64,000 bases of DNA from Serratia marcescens (GCF_006715005.1 NZ_VFMJ01000001.1:1922001-1986000); one strand, 5' to 3'. Counted from the first letter of the stretch, positions 1 through 9,033 are shown. Notes: generated by a model from the sequence alone, not told the origin. Numbers and translations: made by a program.

Positions 1-268
1 AACCAAAGATCGCCAGTCCAGCGAGGTGATCGCTGCCAAAGCCATGCTCAGCCGCCTGGTGGAAGACTGCTCAATCCCCCTGGAGGTGCGCGCAATCGTC
101 AGCATCCATCGCTTCAAAGACGTTGAAGCCCTGATTGCCCGTGAAGGCGTCGATCTGTTGCTGCTCGGCCATCATAACCGCCCGTTTGGCGTCTTTGCCT
201 CCTTCGGCTTCGAATTCATCAACCATTTGTCCATCGACGTGCTGATAAAACACGTCCCCACTCCCTAG
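1..268 (+). CDS. Universal stress protein, UspA family (3' part only)
   Basis: The window opens inside this gene. The reading frame starting at base 2 is open to the TAG at 266-268 and gives the last 88 residues of a family that is usually about 140 long. The visible part has the alternating beta/alpha pattern of a Usp fold and the segment LLLLGHHNRPFG, which corresponds to the GHH loop of UspA-like proteins rather than the G-2X-G-9X-G(S/T) ATP loop, so ATP binding is doubtful. Usp proteins are cytoplasmic stress-survival factors. The enolase paralogue starts only 16 bases after the stop, which suggests co-transcription. The true start lies upstream of the window. Confidence 0.85.
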   Translation, partial: TKDRQSSEVIAAKAMLSRLVEDCSIPLEVRAIVSIHRFKDVEALIAREGVDLLLLGHHNRPFGVFASFGFEFINHLSIDVLIKHVPTP

Positions 269-284
269 AACGAGGTGACTCCCC

Positions 285-1568
285 ATGAACTATGAAATTG
301 AAAGCGTAACCGCCAGAGAGATCCTGGATTCGCGCGGCAACCCCACCGTCGAAGTCGAAATGAGCGCGGCGGGCGTCGTAGCCCGGGCGTCGGTGCCTTC
401 GGGCGCCAGCACCGGTTCACGCGAGGCAGTGGAACACCGCGACGGCGATCCGCACCGTTTCGGCGGCAAAGGCGTATTGGAGGCGGTGCACAGCGTCAAA
501 ACGGCGATCAACGAGGCGCTGCGCGGGGTGGATGTGCGCCAACAAGAAGAGATAGACCGCCGGCTGATCGCGCTGGACGGCAGCGAGAACAAGAGCCGAT
601 TGGGGGCCAACGCCCTGCTTGGCGTTTCGCTGGCGGCCGCCCGCCTCGCGGCGCAATTGTCGCAGCTGCCGCTGTATCGTTATCTGGGCGGCATCGGCGC
701 CAACCTGCTGCCGGTGCCCTGCATGAATATCATCAACGGCGGCGTGCACGCCCGGTGGCAAGGGGCGGACTTTCAGGAGTTTATGATAGCTCCCCTGGGC
801 GCGCCGTCGCTGCGCGAGGCCGTGCGCTGGGGCAGTGAAGTTTATCAGGCGCTGCGCCAAATCCTGTTGGAAAAAGGCCTGTCGGTCGGCGTCGGCGACG
901 AAGGCGGTTTCGCGCCGGCGGTCGCCTCAAACCGGCAACCGCTGGAGCTAATCGTGCAGGCGATAGAGAAAGCCGGCTACCGGCCGGGAGAAGATATCGC
1001 GATCTGCATGGATCCGGCCTCGAGCGAATTCTATGCCGACGGTAAGTATCGCCTGCGCAGCGAGAACCTCGAGTTGGACGCAGCCCAGATGACGGCCTAT
1101 TACCAACGGCTGGTGCAGGATTTCCCCATCGTGCTGATTGAGGACGGCTTGGCCGAGGACGATTGGGCCGGCTGGCGTATTCTGAGCGACGCCCTGGGCG
1201 ACCAGGTGGAGCTGGTCGGCGACGATCTGTTCGTCACCAACGTGAAATACATCCAGCGCGGGATTGATGAAAAGTTGGCCAATGCGGCGCTGATCAAACT
1301 GAACCAGATCGGTACCCTGAGCGAAACCTTCGCCGCCGTGCAGCTTTGCCAGGCAAACGGCTGGGGCACCTTTATCTCACACCGCAGCGGCGAAACCGTC
1401 GACAGCTTTATCGCCGATATGACGGTCGCGATGCGAGCCGGCCATCTGAAAACCGGCGCACCGAGCCGCGGCGAACGGATCGAAAAATACAATCAGCTGA
1501 TGCGCATCGAAGACCAATTGGGCGCCGCGGCGGTGTATGCCGGGCGTTCCGCCTTTAAACACCGCTAA
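285..1568 (+). CDS. Enolase paralogue (phosphopyruvate hydratase family)
   Basis: This 427-residue protein belongs to the enolase family, which interconverts 2-phosphoglycerate and phosphoenolpyruvate in the cytoplasm. The whole catalytic set appears present about four residues earlier than in textbook numbering: loop SGASTGS near 39, His155, Glu165, Glu206 (DEGGFAP), metal ligands Asp243, Glu286 and Asp313, catalytic Lys338 (IKLNQIGT), SHRSGET at 365-371 and Lys389 (LKTGAP). The N-terminus and the segment [12 protein letters not shown] (155-166) differ from the housekeeping enterobacterial enolase, and the gene is not next to pyrG, so it is probably a second, divergent copy. It follows a usp gene by 16 bases. 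A GAGGTG Shine-Dalgarno precedes the ATG. Its last 14 bases overlap the convergent merR gene. Confidence 0.88.
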   Translation: MNYEIESVTAREILDSRGNPTVEVEMSAAGVVARASVPSGASTGSREAVEHRDGDPHRFGGKGVLEAVHSVKTAINEALRGVDVRQQEEIDRRLIALDGSENKSRLGANALLGVSLAAARLAAQLSQLPLYRYLGGIGANLLPVPCMNIINGGVHARWQGADFQEFMIAPLGAPSLREAVRWGSEVYQALRQILLEKGLSVGVGDEGGFAPAVASNRQPLELIVQAIEKAGYRPGEDIAICMDPASSEFYADGKYRLRSENLELDAAQMTAYYQRLVQDFPIVLIEDGLAEDDWAGWRILSDALGDQVELVGDDLFVTNVKYIQRGIDEKLANAALIKLNQIGTLSETFAAVQLCQANGWGTFISHRSGETVDSFIADMTVAMRAGHLKTGAPSRGERIEKYNQLMRIEDQLGAAAVYAGRSAFKHR

Positions 1569-1977
1569 GCTTTGCCGGCCGGGCCGGCGATGCGTCGGCC
1601 TGTTTTTCGCCCTTGGCTTGGCACAGCCCGGCGACACCGGACTCCAATAAGGTCAGCCGGGTCGTCAGCAAGGTTTCTCGTTGTTCATTCAGCGTGGTCA
1701 TCATCAGCTCGATCTCCGCCAGCCGTTCATCGACGCCACGTATCAACCCATCCTGATAAGCGCTGCCCTGCAGCGCCAGCACGCGTTGGATCGCCTGCAG
1801 CGAAAAACCCAGATTTTGACCGATTTGGATCAGGTGCAATCGCTCCAGCGCGCTATCGCTGTATACCCGATAGCCGTTGACACCGCGCACCGGTTTCGGC
1901 AGCAACCCCAGCTGCTCGTAATAACGTATCGCCGAGGCGGCCACGCCGGCCCGCTGTGCCAATTCTCCGATCTTCAT
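1555..1977 (-). CDS. MerR family transcriptional regulator
   Basis: The 140-residue protein begins with a MerR-type winged helix-turn-helix ([20 protein letters not shown], residues 2-21), continues with the wing ([13 protein letters not shown]) and a coiled coil (about residues 80-115) used for dimerisation. The C-terminal tail has one cysteine (GLCQAKG) and no metal-binding cysteine cluster, so it is more likely a sensor of an organic or redox signal than of a metal. It faces the flavin oxidoreductase gene across a 72-base gap holding a MerR-type promoter and is probably its activator as well as an autoregulator. It converges on the enolase gene with a 14-base overlap. Confidence 0.85.
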   Translation of the reverse strand: MKIGELAQRAGVAASAIRYYEQLGLLPKPVRGVNGYRVYSDSALERLHLIQIGQNLGFSLQAIQRVLALQGSAYQDGLIRGVDERLAEIELMMTTLNEQRETLLTTRLTLLESGVAGLCQAKGEKQADASPARPAKLSGV

Positions 1978-1983
1978 GCCCTA

Positions 1984-2014
1984 TTGACCTTAAAGTTAAC
2001 TTTAAACCTAGTAT
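1984..2014 (+). promoter_or_regulatory. MerR-type promoter with 19-base spacer and central palindrome
   Basis: A -35 TTGACC (1984-1989) and a -10 TAGTAT (2009-2014) are separated by 19 bases instead of 17, the hallmark of promoters that MerR proteins activate by DNA distortion. The spacer contains a perfect 16-base palindrome, TTAAAGTTAACTTTAA, at 1990-2005. It directs transcription of the flavin oxidoreductase at 2050. Confidence 0.8.
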
Positions 2015-2049
2015 AGCGCCATTCCCCTTATGACAGGAGCGCAAAACCG

Positions 2050-3270
2050 ATGTTTACCCCACTGACGTTGCCCAACGGCAGCCGCCTGACCAACCGTCTG
2101 GCCAAGGCGGCGATGGAAGAAAATCTGGCCGCCCCGGGCCAACTGCCCGGCCCGGCGCTGTGGCGCTTATACCGCTATTGGGCCGAAGGCGGCGCCGGCT
2201 TGATCATCACCGGCAACGTGATGATTGACGGCCGCGCCATGACCGGCCCCGGCGGCGTGGTGCTGGAACAAGACACGCCGCTCGCCCCGTTCGAAACCTG
2301 GGCCAAGGCCGCGCGCCAGGGCGGCGCGCAGGTGTGGATGCAGCTTAACCACCCGGGCCGGCAGGTGATGGCGAACATGGGCGGCAACGCGTGGGCGCCC
2401 TCCGCCATCCCGCTGGCCATGGGCAAGCACAGCAAACTGTTCGCCCAGCCGCAGGCGATGGATGAAGCGCAGATCGCCGAGGTGATCGCCCGCTTCGCCA
2501 TCAGCGCGCACGCTGCTGAACAGGCCGGTTTTACCGGCGTGGAGATCCACGCGGCGCACGGCTACCTGATTTCCCAGTTTCTCTCGCCGCTGACCAACCA
2601 GCGCAGCGATCGTTGGGGTGGCGAGTTGGCGAACCGCGCCCGCCTGCTGCTGGAGGTGGTGCGTGCGGTGCGCGAGCGCGTCTCGCCGGGCTTTTGCGTG
2701 GCGGTCAAACTGAACTCTGCCGACTTTCAGCGCGGCGGTTTTTCATCAGACGATGCCCACCAGGTAGTGCTGATGCTGAACGATCTGCCGGTCGACCTGA
2801 TTGAACTGTCCGGCGGCAGTTACGAAAGCCCGGCGATGCAAGGCGAAACGGCGGACGGCCGCACCCTGGCGCGCGAAGCGTATTTTTTGACCTTTGCCCG
2901 CGATCTTGCCGCGGTGGCCCGCATGCCGGTGATGACCACCGGCGGCATCGCCCGCCCGTCGGTGGCGCAGCGAGTGCTGGACAGCGGCGTCGCGGTGGCC
3001 GGCATCGCCACCGCCATGGCGGAGGTGCCCGATCTGCCGCACCGCTGGCAAACCGGCGAAGCCCCTCATGCGCTGCCTGCCCCGGTCACCTGGCGCAGCA
3101 AAGCGATGGCGTCGCTCGCCCGCATGGCGTTGGTCAAGCGCCGAATGCGCGCGCTGAGCGACAGTCGGCCGCGCAGCGTGCGCTATTCCCCGCTGTTCAC
3201 GCTGCTCGTCGATCGGTGGCGTACCCGCCGCATCCTGCAGCGCTACCACGCCTGGTTACGGCAACGTTAA
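2050..3270 (+). CDS. NADH:flavin oxidoreductase, old yellow enzyme family
   Basis: This 406-residue TIM-barrel flavoenzyme matches FMN-dependent NAD(P)H oxidoreductases of the old yellow enzyme class, which reduce activated alkenes and quinones in the cytoplasm. Visible motifs are NHPGRQ near residue 100, the active-site block EIHAAHGYLISQFLSP near 165-180, the following NQRSDRWGGE and the phosphate-binding end of the barrel (TTGGIARPS). The C-terminal 60 residues are basic and Trp/Arg-rich, beyond the usual barrel. SD-like AGGAG sits about ten bases before the ATG. It is divergent from merR, which suggests induction by the MerR ligand, perhaps an electrophile. Confidence 0.88.
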   Translation: MFTPLTLPNGSRLTNRLAKAAMEENLAAPGQLPGPALWRLYRYWAEGGAGLIITGNVMIDGRAMTGPGGVVLEQDTPLAPFETWAKAARQGGAQVWMQLNHPGRQVMANMGGNAWAPSAIPLAMGKHSKLFAQPQAMDEAQIAEVIARFAISAHAAEQAGFTGVEIHAAHGYLISQFLSPLTNQRSDRWGGELANRARLLLEVVRAVRERVSPGFCVAVKLNSADFQRGGFSSDDAHQVVLMLNDLPVDLIELSGGSYESPAMQGETADGRTLAREAYFLTFARDLAAVARMPVMTTGGIARPSVAQRVLDSGVAVAGIATAMAEVPDLPHRWQTGEAPHALPAPVTWRSKAMASLARMALVKRRMRALSDSRPRSVRYSPLFTLLVDRWRTRRILQRYHAWLRQR

Positions 3271-3763
3271 CGGCAACAGCGCCGGCGCTGCGTAAAAATC
3301 GCGCTTTTTTGATCGCGCTACGTGAAATCTGAGAGAAATCACCGATCTGGATGCTGCGCTTTTAACGGTTGGCCATTTATATTCATCACAAATTTTGTGT
3401 ATATAAACGCTATAGGACTTAAGGTGGTGAATAGATAAAAATAAGCCGTTAATTCCTATTTATGTTATTAAACGGAAATTCACCTTATTAATAAGCGTAT
3501 TAAAGCCGCCTGCAGGTTGGCGACGGAAAGGATTTTTGTGCCATGTTAACGATATGTTGTTTTTTACCGGCAAAACCAACGGTCAATAAATCAACAACAT
3601 ATTGATGAGCCTAAGAAAAAACTAAACAATTCAAAACAAAATCGGCTATTGAGTCCCAGGCGAAAAAGCCATATATTGGTCGCGCTTTTCACAAGGCAGT
3701 TACTTTTCTAATTCATTAATTCAATCGGAGCGTGTTGAGACCTTCGGTTGTAGGAGAGATATG
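3271..3763 (+). promoter_or_regulatory. Long AT-rich leader with nested inverted repeats upstream of dat
   Basis: No credible ORF is present in this 493-base gap. It starts with a G+C palindrome (CAGCGCCGGCGCTG, 3277-3290) and a short AAAAATCGCGCTTTTTT element (3294-3310), a weak candidate terminator for the oxidoreductase. Further on are two foldable segments. The first has outer arms TAAGGTG (3420-3426) and CACCTTA (3481-3487) enclosing CCGTTAAT/ATTAAACGG. The second has ten-base arms ATATGTTGTT (3552-3561) and AACAACATAT (3593-3602) enclosing ACCG/CGGT. These could structure a long 5' untranslated region of dat-ddc. No promoter could be fixed with confidence. Confidence 0.45.
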
Positions 3764-5146
3764 ATGACGGATAAAGTCCGTATTGATACTTTAGTTGCAA
3801 ACTCATTAAACGGAAACAATGAAACCTATTTGGCGCGCCAAGCCGAATTTGAGTCGAATGTTAGGAGTTATCCGCGCAAATTGCCGTTGGCAATTGCGAA
3901 AGCCCAGGGCGTTTGGATCACTGATGTTGAGAATAATCAATATCTTGATTGCCTGGCCGGGGCAGGAACGTTGGCTCTTGGACATAATCACCCCGACGTC
4001 CTGCAAAGCATCCAAAATGTCATTACCAGCGGCTTGCCGTTACATACTCTCGATCTCACGACCCCGTTAAAAGATCGTTTCTCCGATTACCTGCTCTCTC
4101 TGTTGCCGGGCGAAGGCAAAGCGTATTGCCTGCAGTTCTGCGGCCCATCCGGTGCCGATGCGGTGGAAGCCGCGCTGAAGCTGGCGAAAAAGCACACCGG
4201 CCGTTCCGGCGTGATCAGCTTCTCCGGCGGTTATCACGGCATGACCCACGGCGCGCTGTCGGTCACCGGCAACCTGTCGCCGAAGGCGGCGATCAACGGC
4301 ATGATGCCGGAAGTGCAGTTCATGCCTTATCCGCATGAATACCGCTGCCCGCTGGGCATCGGCGGCGAAGCCGGCGTCAAGGCGCTGACCTACTACTTCG
4401 ACAACCTGATCAACGACGTGGAAAGCGGCGTGCGCAAACCGGCGGCGGTGATCCTGGAAGCCGTTCAGGGCGAAGGTGGCGTTAACCCGGCACCGGCCGA
4501 GTGGCTGCAGCGCATCCGCAAAGTGACGCAGGAGCATGGCATTCTGCTGATCATCGACGAAGTTCAGGCCGGTTTCGCCCGTACGGGCAAGCTGTTCGCC
4601 TTCGAACACGCGGGCATCGAGCCGGACATCATCGTGATGTCGAAAGCGGTCGGCGGCGGCTTGCCGCTCGCGGTACTGGGCATCAAGAAAGAGTTTGACG
4701 CCTGGGAGCCGGGTCATCACACCGGCACCTTCCGCGGCAACCAGCTGGCGATGGCCACCGGCCTGACCACCCTGCAATACCTGAAAGAGCATAAGGTCGC
4801 CGACAAAGTGGCCGCTCAGGGCGAATGGCTGAAAGGCAAACTGGCCGAGCTGCAGAAACGTTATCCGGTGATCGGTCACGTCCGCGGTCTGGGCCTGATG
4901 ATCGGCATCGAGATCGTCAAGCCGAACGAAGCGCAGGATCACATGGGCTGTTACCCGGCCGATGGCGAGCTGTCCGCACTGCTGCAGAAAAAATGCTTCG
5001 AATCCGGTTTGATTCTGGAGCGTGGCGGGCGCAACGGCTGCGTGCTGCGTCTGCTGCCTTCCCTGCTGATCACCAACGATGAGCTGGGTATTTTCCTGGA
5101 TAAATTTGAGCAGGCGCTATTGGCCGCCGGCATCAAGCCAGTCTGA
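3764..5146 (+). CDS. dat: L-2,4-diaminobutyrate:2-oxoglutarate aminotransferase
   Basis: Class III PLP aminotransferase of about 460 residues that makes L-2,4-diaminobutyrate from aspartate semialdehyde and glutamate. The cofactor phosphate site GPSGADA is near residue 130, the PLP-binding Asp is in LLIIDEVQ near 265, and the Schiff-base lysine is in [13 protein letters not shown] near 294. The decarboxylase gene follows directly, the standard dat-ddc pairing for 1,3-diaminopropane synthesis, which fixes the substrate better than sequence alone. Two adjacent ATGs are possible (3761 and 3764). The second is preferred because AGGAG at 3752-3756 lies seven bases before it. The first ~60 codons are noticeably more AT-rich than the rest of the gene. 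Confidence 0.9.
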   Translation: MTDKVRIDTLVANSLNGNNETYLARQAEFESNVRSYPRKLPLAIAKAQGVWITDVENNQYLDCLAGAGTLALGHNHPDVLQSIQNVITSGLPLHTLDLTTPLKDRFSDYLLSLLPGEGKAYCLQFCGPSGADAVEAALKLAKKHTGRSGVISFSGGYHGMTHGALSVTGNLSPKAAINGMMPEVQFMPYPHEYRCPLGIGGEAGVKALTYYFDNLINDVESGVRKPAAVILEAVQGEGGVNPAPAEWLQRIRKVTQEHGILLIIDEVQAGFARTGKLFAFEHAGIEPDIIVMSKAVGGGLPLAVLGIKKEFDAWEPGHHTGTFRGNQLAMATGLTTLQYLKEHKVADKVAAQGEWLKGKLAELQKRYPVIGHVRGLGLMIGIEIVKPNEAQDHMGCYPADGELSALLQKKCFESGLILERGGRNGCVLRLLPSLLITNDELGIFLDKFEQALLAAGIKPV

Positions 5147-5155
5147 TTGGAGCGA

Positions 5156-6634
5156 ATGACCGCGATGTCCAAGTTAAACCCGATTCTGGCTTCCTCGGCG
5201 CACAGCGCCGAGGCTTATCGCCAGGCGATCGCGCAAAGCAGTGAAGCCGTTGTGCAGTGGCTGCAACAGCCCGAGATGTATCAGGGCAAAAGCGTTGCCG
5301 AACTGCGCGAGCGCATCAAGCTCGACTTCACTCCGCAAGGCCTGGGCAACCAGGCGGCGATCGAGCGCGCTATCGAGTACTTTTTGAAAGACAGCCTGTC
5401 GGTACACCACCCGCAGTGCGTGGCGCACCTGCACTGCCCGAGCCTGGTGATTAGCCAGGCCGCCGAAGTGCTGATCAACGCCACCAACCAGAGCATGGAT
5501 TCCTGGGACCAAAGCCCGTCGGCCACGCTGATCGAAATGAAACTGATCGAGTGGCTGCGTGCCCAGGTCGGTTACCAGCCCGGCGACGCCGGGGTGTTCA
5601 CCAGCGGCGGCACCCAGAGCAACCTGATGGGGCTGATGCTGGCGCGCGATGCGTTCTTCGCGCGTCAGGGCCACTCCGTGCAGCAGAACGGCCTGGTGGG
5701 CGATCTGCGCAAGCTGAAGGTGTTCTGTTCTGAAAACGCCCACTTCTCGGTGCAGAAGAACATGGCGCTGATGGGCCTCGGCTATCAGTCCGTCACCCTG
5801 GTGAAAACCGATCGCTTCGCCCGTATGGACGTGAACGATTTGGCGGAAAAACTGGCGCAGGCCAAGGCCAACGGCGAGCAGGTGATGGCGATTGTCGCCA
5901 CCGCCGGCACCACCGACGCCGGTGCCATTGACCCGCTGCGCGACATCGCGCGGCTGGCGGCGGAGCAGCAGATTTGGGTGCACGTGGATGCGGCCTGGGG
6001 CGGCGCGCTGCTGCTTTCCGAGCAGTACCGCGACTACCTGGACGGCCTGGAACTGGTGGACTCCATTACCCTGGACTTCCACAAGCAGTTCTTCCAGACC
6101 ATCAGCTGCGGCGCCTTCTTGCTGAAAGACGAGCGCCACTATGAGCTGATGCGCTATCAGGCGGCCTACCTGAACTCCGAGTTCGACGAAGCGCAAGGCG
6201 TGCCGAACCTGGTGTCCAAGTCGCTGCAGACCACCCGCCGCTTCGATGCGTTGAAGCTGTGGATGGGGCTGGAAGCGCTGGGGCAGAAGCAATACGCCGA
6301 GATCATCGATCATGGCGTGACGCTGGCGCAACAGGTGGCGCGTTACATCGCCGATCAGGAATCGCTGGAGCTGGTGATGCAGCCGCAGCTGGCCAGCGTG
6401 CTGTTCCGCTACCGTCCGGCGCAGCTGGCGGCGAACGGCGACGCGGCCGTCGCGCTGTTCAACCAGCGTATCGGTGACGCCCTGCTGGAGTCGGGCCGCG
6501 CCAACGTCGGCGTGACCGAGTTCGATGGCGTGACCTGCCTGAAGATGACGCTGCTGAACCCGATCGTGACGCTGGAAGACATCAAGCTGTTGCTGGCGCT
6601 GGTCGAGAAAACCGCGCAGCAGCTGCCCGCGTAA
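5156..6634 (+). CDS. ddc: L-2,4-diaminobutyrate decarboxylase
   Basis: Group II PLP decarboxylase of about 490 residues, converting L-2,4-diaminobutyrate to 1,3-diaminopropane in the cytoplasm. Motifs include TSGGTQSN near 150, SENAHFS (cofactor-stacking His) near 196, HVDAAWGG (PLP Asp) near 278 and LDFHKQFFQ with the Schiff-base lysine near 310. It starts nine bases after dat ends. ATG 5156 and ATG 5165 (MSKLNP) are both plausible: the only Shine-Dalgarno, GGAG at 5149-5152, is slightly too close to the first and slightly too far from the second. A TTG at 5147 is less likely. The operon ends at a strong terminator 20 bases downstream. Confidence 0.9.
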   Translation: MTAMSKLNPILASSAHSAEAYRQAIAQSSEAVVQWLQQPEMYQGKSVAELRERIKLDFTPQGLGNQAAIERAIEYFLKDSLSVHHPQCVAHLHCPSLVISQAAEVLINATNQSMDSWDQSPSATLIEMKLIEWLRAQVGYQPGDAGVFTSGGTQSNLMGLMLARDAFFARQGHSVQQNGLVGDLRKLKVFCSENAHFSVQKNMALMGLGYQSVTLVKTDRFARMDVNDLAEKLAQAKANGEQVMAIVATAGTTDAGAIDPLRDIARLAAEQQIWVHVDAAWGGALLLSEQYRDYLDGLELVDSITLDFHKQFFQTISCGAFLLKDERHYELMRYQAAYLNSEFDEAQGVPNLVSKSLQTTRRFDALKLWMGLEALGQKQYAEIIDHGVTLAQQVARYIADQESLELVMQPQLASVLFRYRPAQLAANGDAAVALFNQRIGDALLESGRANVGVTEFDGVTCLKMTLLNPIVTLEDIKLLLALVEKTAQQLPA

Positions 6635-6653
6635 CCCTCTGCCACTGCGCATT

Positions 6654-6686
6654 AAAAGCCGATAACCTCAGGTTATCGGCTTTTTT
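6654..6686 (+). terminator. Rho-independent terminator after dat-ddc
   Basis: Perfect 14-base arms AAAAGCCGATAACC (6654-6667) and GGTTATCGGCTTTT (6671-6684) around a TCA loop, running into a T tract that ends at 6686. The A-rich 5' side makes it potentially bidirectional, serving the convergent gene at 6711 too. Confidence 0.92.
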
Positions 6687-6710
6687 ATCGCGCTCACGCC
6701 GTGCGCGTAC

Positions 6711-7238
6711 TCAATCCGTTGACATGTTCTCCCAGGATGTGGCTTGTAGGTCCAGATCGATTTCCAGCGTTTCCAAAAAGCGCGCCGTCATCATGTAGTG
6801 CCCAATCATTAATGCCAGTTCAGCCAGTTGAACCTCATCATAATAGCGCCGGACCGCGTTAAATGTGTCGGCAGAGACCTTCACCTGCTTCACGCATTCA
6901 TCGACAAAATGCAAGATGGCCGTCCCTCTGGCGTCGATGCCCACACCCTGCTCTATTTTCTCGATGTCGTCATCGTGCCACCCCGCAAGGATCGCCAGCG
7001 GGTAGTGTTGCATGCGTTCATAAGCGCTGTCGCTTAACGCGCCAACCCTTAATATGATCATTTCCCGATCTTTATCGCACAGTCGCCCGGCAGGAAAGGA
7101 AGCCCCCAGGGACAGATATCCCTGCGCCGAACGGCTGGTTTTCAACAGCCCCAGCGTAAGATTGGCGGGGAAACGGGCATATTGCTGCTGCTGTTCAGCC
7201 GTTAATTCACTCACTGTCGGCAGTTTTATTCTGGCCAT
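6711..7238 (-). CDS. Carboxymuconolactone decarboxylase-like (AhpD fold) protein
   Basis: This 175-residue all-helical protein has the carboxymuconolactone decarboxylase layout, with the helix pair DREMIILRVGALSDSAYERMQHYPLA (about residues 58-83) that carries the family signature. The CxxC pair seen in the peroxidase-type members is absent: the corresponding stretch reads LSDSAYERMQH. A thiol-based function is therefore unlikely, and a lactone decarboxylase or isomerase-like role, or an accessory role, is left open. It starts three bases after the upstream cyclase gene ends, so the two are co-transcribed, probably under the divergent AraC regulator. The substrate is unknown. Confidence 0.75.
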   Translation of the reverse strand: MARIKLPTVSELTAEQQQQYARFPANLTLGLLKTSRSAQGYLSLGASFPAGRLCDKDREMIILRVGALSDSAYERMQHYPLAILAGWHDDDIEKIEQGVGIDARGTAILHFVDECVKQVKVSADTFNAVRRYYDEVQLAELALMIGHYMMTARFLETLEIDLDLQATSWENMSTD

Positions 7239-7241
7239 CGT

Positions 7242-8030
7242 TTATTCCCCCGTGCGTTCATCGATAATTGCAACCGGCCGTGCCCAGCCGGCGGATGCCT
7301 TATAAACCTTCACCGGCAGACTGATCACGTTAAATCCACAGGGCGGCAGCAATTCAAGATTGCACAGTTTTTCAATCTGGCAGTAAGGATATTGACTGCC
7401 GGCATAGTGCCCTTCCCAAATAAGCGAAACATCGCCGCTTTGTTCAAATTTGGTGCGCGTATGGCTGAATGGCGCGTCCCAGCTCCAGGCATCGGTGCCG
7501 ACCACCCTGACGCCGCGCTCGGTAAGATACAGCGTCGCTTCACGGCCCATGCCACAACCGCGATGAATGAAATCTTCGCTGCCGTAACGCCCGCCGGCCG
7601 CCGTGTTGACCAGGACAATATCGCCGGCGGCGATATGATGGCCGATCCTCGCTAATTCACGCTCAATATCATGTGCAGTGGCCACATAACCGTCGGGAAA
7701 ATGCCGAAAATCCAATTTGACGCCAGGGCCGATACACCATTCCAGCGGTATTTCATCAATGGTCTTTGACGCCGATCCGTCATCCATATGCGAATGGTAG
7801 TGATAAGGGGCGTCCATATGCGTCCCCGCATGGGTACTCATGCGGACAAACTCCACCGCCCAGCCCTCCTGACGCGGCAACTCCCGGGGATCCAGACCGG
7901 GGAATGATTCCGCCAGCTGCAACGCTCCGCGCTGGTTATCAACATATTCGATTTCCGGCAGAAAACTTTCCGGATCGGAGGCAATCCCGCTCATCAGCGG
8001 CACCGAAAGATCAATGATTTTGCCGTACAT
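7242..8030 (-). CDS. Cyclase-family metal-dependent hydrolase (kynurenine formamidase-like)
   Basis: A 262-residue protein of the cyclase/kynurenine formamidase superfamily. The signature metal-binding segment reads STHAGTHMDAPYHYHSHM, residues 65-82, with His67, His71, Asp73 and nearby histidines as likely ligands. The frame is open for another 94 codons upstream, but ATG 8030 (MYGKIIDLSVPL) is chosen because family members begin at this beta strand and AGGT lies seven bases before it. It forms an operon with the CMD-like gene and is divergent from an AraC regulator 127 bases away. Hydrolysis of an amide or lactone is likely. The actual substrate cannot be read from the sequence. Confidence 0.8.
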   Translation of the reverse strand: MYGKIIDLSVPLMSGIASDPESFLPEIEYVDNQRGALQLAESFPGLDPRELPRQEGWAVEFVRMSTHAGTHMDAPYHYHSHMDDGSASKTIDEIPLEWCIGPGVKLDFRHFPDGYVATAHDIERELARIGHHIAAGDIVLVNTAAGGRYGSEDFIHRGCGMGREATLYLTERGVRVVGTDAWSWDAPFSHTRTKFEQSGDVSLIWEGHYAGSQYPYCQIEKLCNLELLPPCGFNVISLPVKVYKASAGWARPVAIIDERTGE

Positions 8031-8116
8031 AGGGTTACCTTTATCCAGGGGAATGACCTGCCCAGAGTAAGCTTTCCCCATAGAATAGAAATGCCGATTA
8101 TCAGACAACTTATTGT

Positions 8117-8122
8117 TATAAT
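8117..8122 (+). promoter_or_regulatory. Candidate -10 box of the araC-type gene
   Basis: A consensus TATAAT lies 41 bases before the preferred start codon at 8158. No clear -35 is seen at the proper distance, which would fit an activated or weak promoter. It argues against the earlier ATG at 8137. Confidence 0.5.
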
Positions 8123-8157
8123 AGGAAGGCTCAGCCATGAGCGGACAGGAAGGCGTC

Positions 8158-8964
8158 ATGAAACCGTCAGAATTGACCGGGGAAGCCCCAATATCGATTT
8201 GGTTCAGAAATAAATCCTGGCCGGCAGGAGCGCAATTCCCTTTACAGGCGTTGCCCTGGGGAAAACTGATGTATTCCATGAAAGGGCTGGTGGAAATAAA
8301 TATTGAGAGCAATATTTATTTATCCACGCCGGAATATGCCATTTGGCTCCCCGTTAATACCGAGCATGAATCCGTCGCAAAGAGTGCAATTGATTATGTC
8401 ATTCTTCATGTCAGTCCCCCACTATGCCAATTCTTACCGAACAAACCGCAAACCCTGCGGCTGAATAAGGTCGTCAAAGCGGTGCTGGCCGATTTTTCAG
8501 AAAGGCGTATTGGCTATCCGCGCACGCCTCAGGACCAGACGTTGGTTACCGCGTTGCTTGAGCAGCTGGCGCTGTCGGAGCGTTTTGACAGCTATCTGCC
8601 GCTCGGCAGCGACGACGTTATCAAGATCATGACCGAAAAGATGAGCGCCGCGCCGCACGATCTCAACACGCTGGCACAATGGTCGGGCATGCTGGGCTTG
8701 AGTGAGCGTACGCTGTCGCGGCGATTTCTCGCCGCTACCGGCATCTCTTTCAATGAATGGAAGCTGAGAAGCAAAACCCTCATGGCGATGAGGCTGTTGC
8801 AGGAAGGGAAAGCCGTCAAATATGTCGCCTCTACCCTGGGGTATAACGATCCTTCCGCCTTTATCGCCATGTTCAGACGGCAAACGGGCCAGTCCCCCTC
8901 CGGTTTTTTAGCGGTAAGTCATGGCACACCGAAAACAGGCTCAGGCATAATGCATGGCGAGTGA
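8158..8964 (+). CDS. AraC family transcriptional regulator
   Basis: A 268-residue regulator with an N-terminal cupin-like sensor (about 1-130) and a C-terminal double helix-turn-helix typical of AraC (LNTLAQWSGMLGLSERTLSR, then LGYNDPSAFIAMFRRQTGQSPSGF). The organisation resembles NimR-type AraC proteins. An ATG at 8137 is also in frame, but a TATAAT at 8117-8122 would place the transcript start near 8129, so that start would have almost no leader. ATG 8158 has its own AGGAAGG (8147-8153). It is divergent from the cyclase/CMD operon and probably controls it. Confidence 0.82.
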   Translation: MKPSELTGEAPISIWFRNKSWPAGAQFPLQALPWGKLMYSMKGLVEINIESNIYLSTPEYAIWLPVNTEHESVAKSAIDYVILHVSPPLCQFLPNKPQTLRLNKVVKAVLADFSERRIGYPRTPQDQTLVTALLEQLALSERFDSYLPLGSDDVIKIMTEKMSAAPHDLNTLAQWSGMLGLSERTLSRRFLAATGISFNEWKLRSKTLMAMRLLQEGKAVKYVASTLGYNDPSAFIAMFRRQTGQSPSGFLAVSHGTPKTGSGIMHGE

Positions 8965-9033
8965 TGCAGCATTTGCACGCATAAACTGCATCAAACGCCT
9001 TCCCCCCTATTCGGCACCACAGGATGCGCACGC

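Noticed and set aside
4067-4942. A 291-codon minus-strand frame in dat
   Set aside because: Antisense shadow of the aminotransferase with no family resemblance.
5147-5155. TTG at 5147 as the ddc start
   Set aside because: Two in-frame ATGs follow within 18 bases, and TTG would put the Shine-Dalgarno inside the coding region.
5174-6652. A 492-codon open frame on the minus strand
   Set aside because: It is antisense to the whole ddc gene, has the His/Gln/Arg-rich composition typical of a shadow of G+C-rich coding sequence, and shows no domain.
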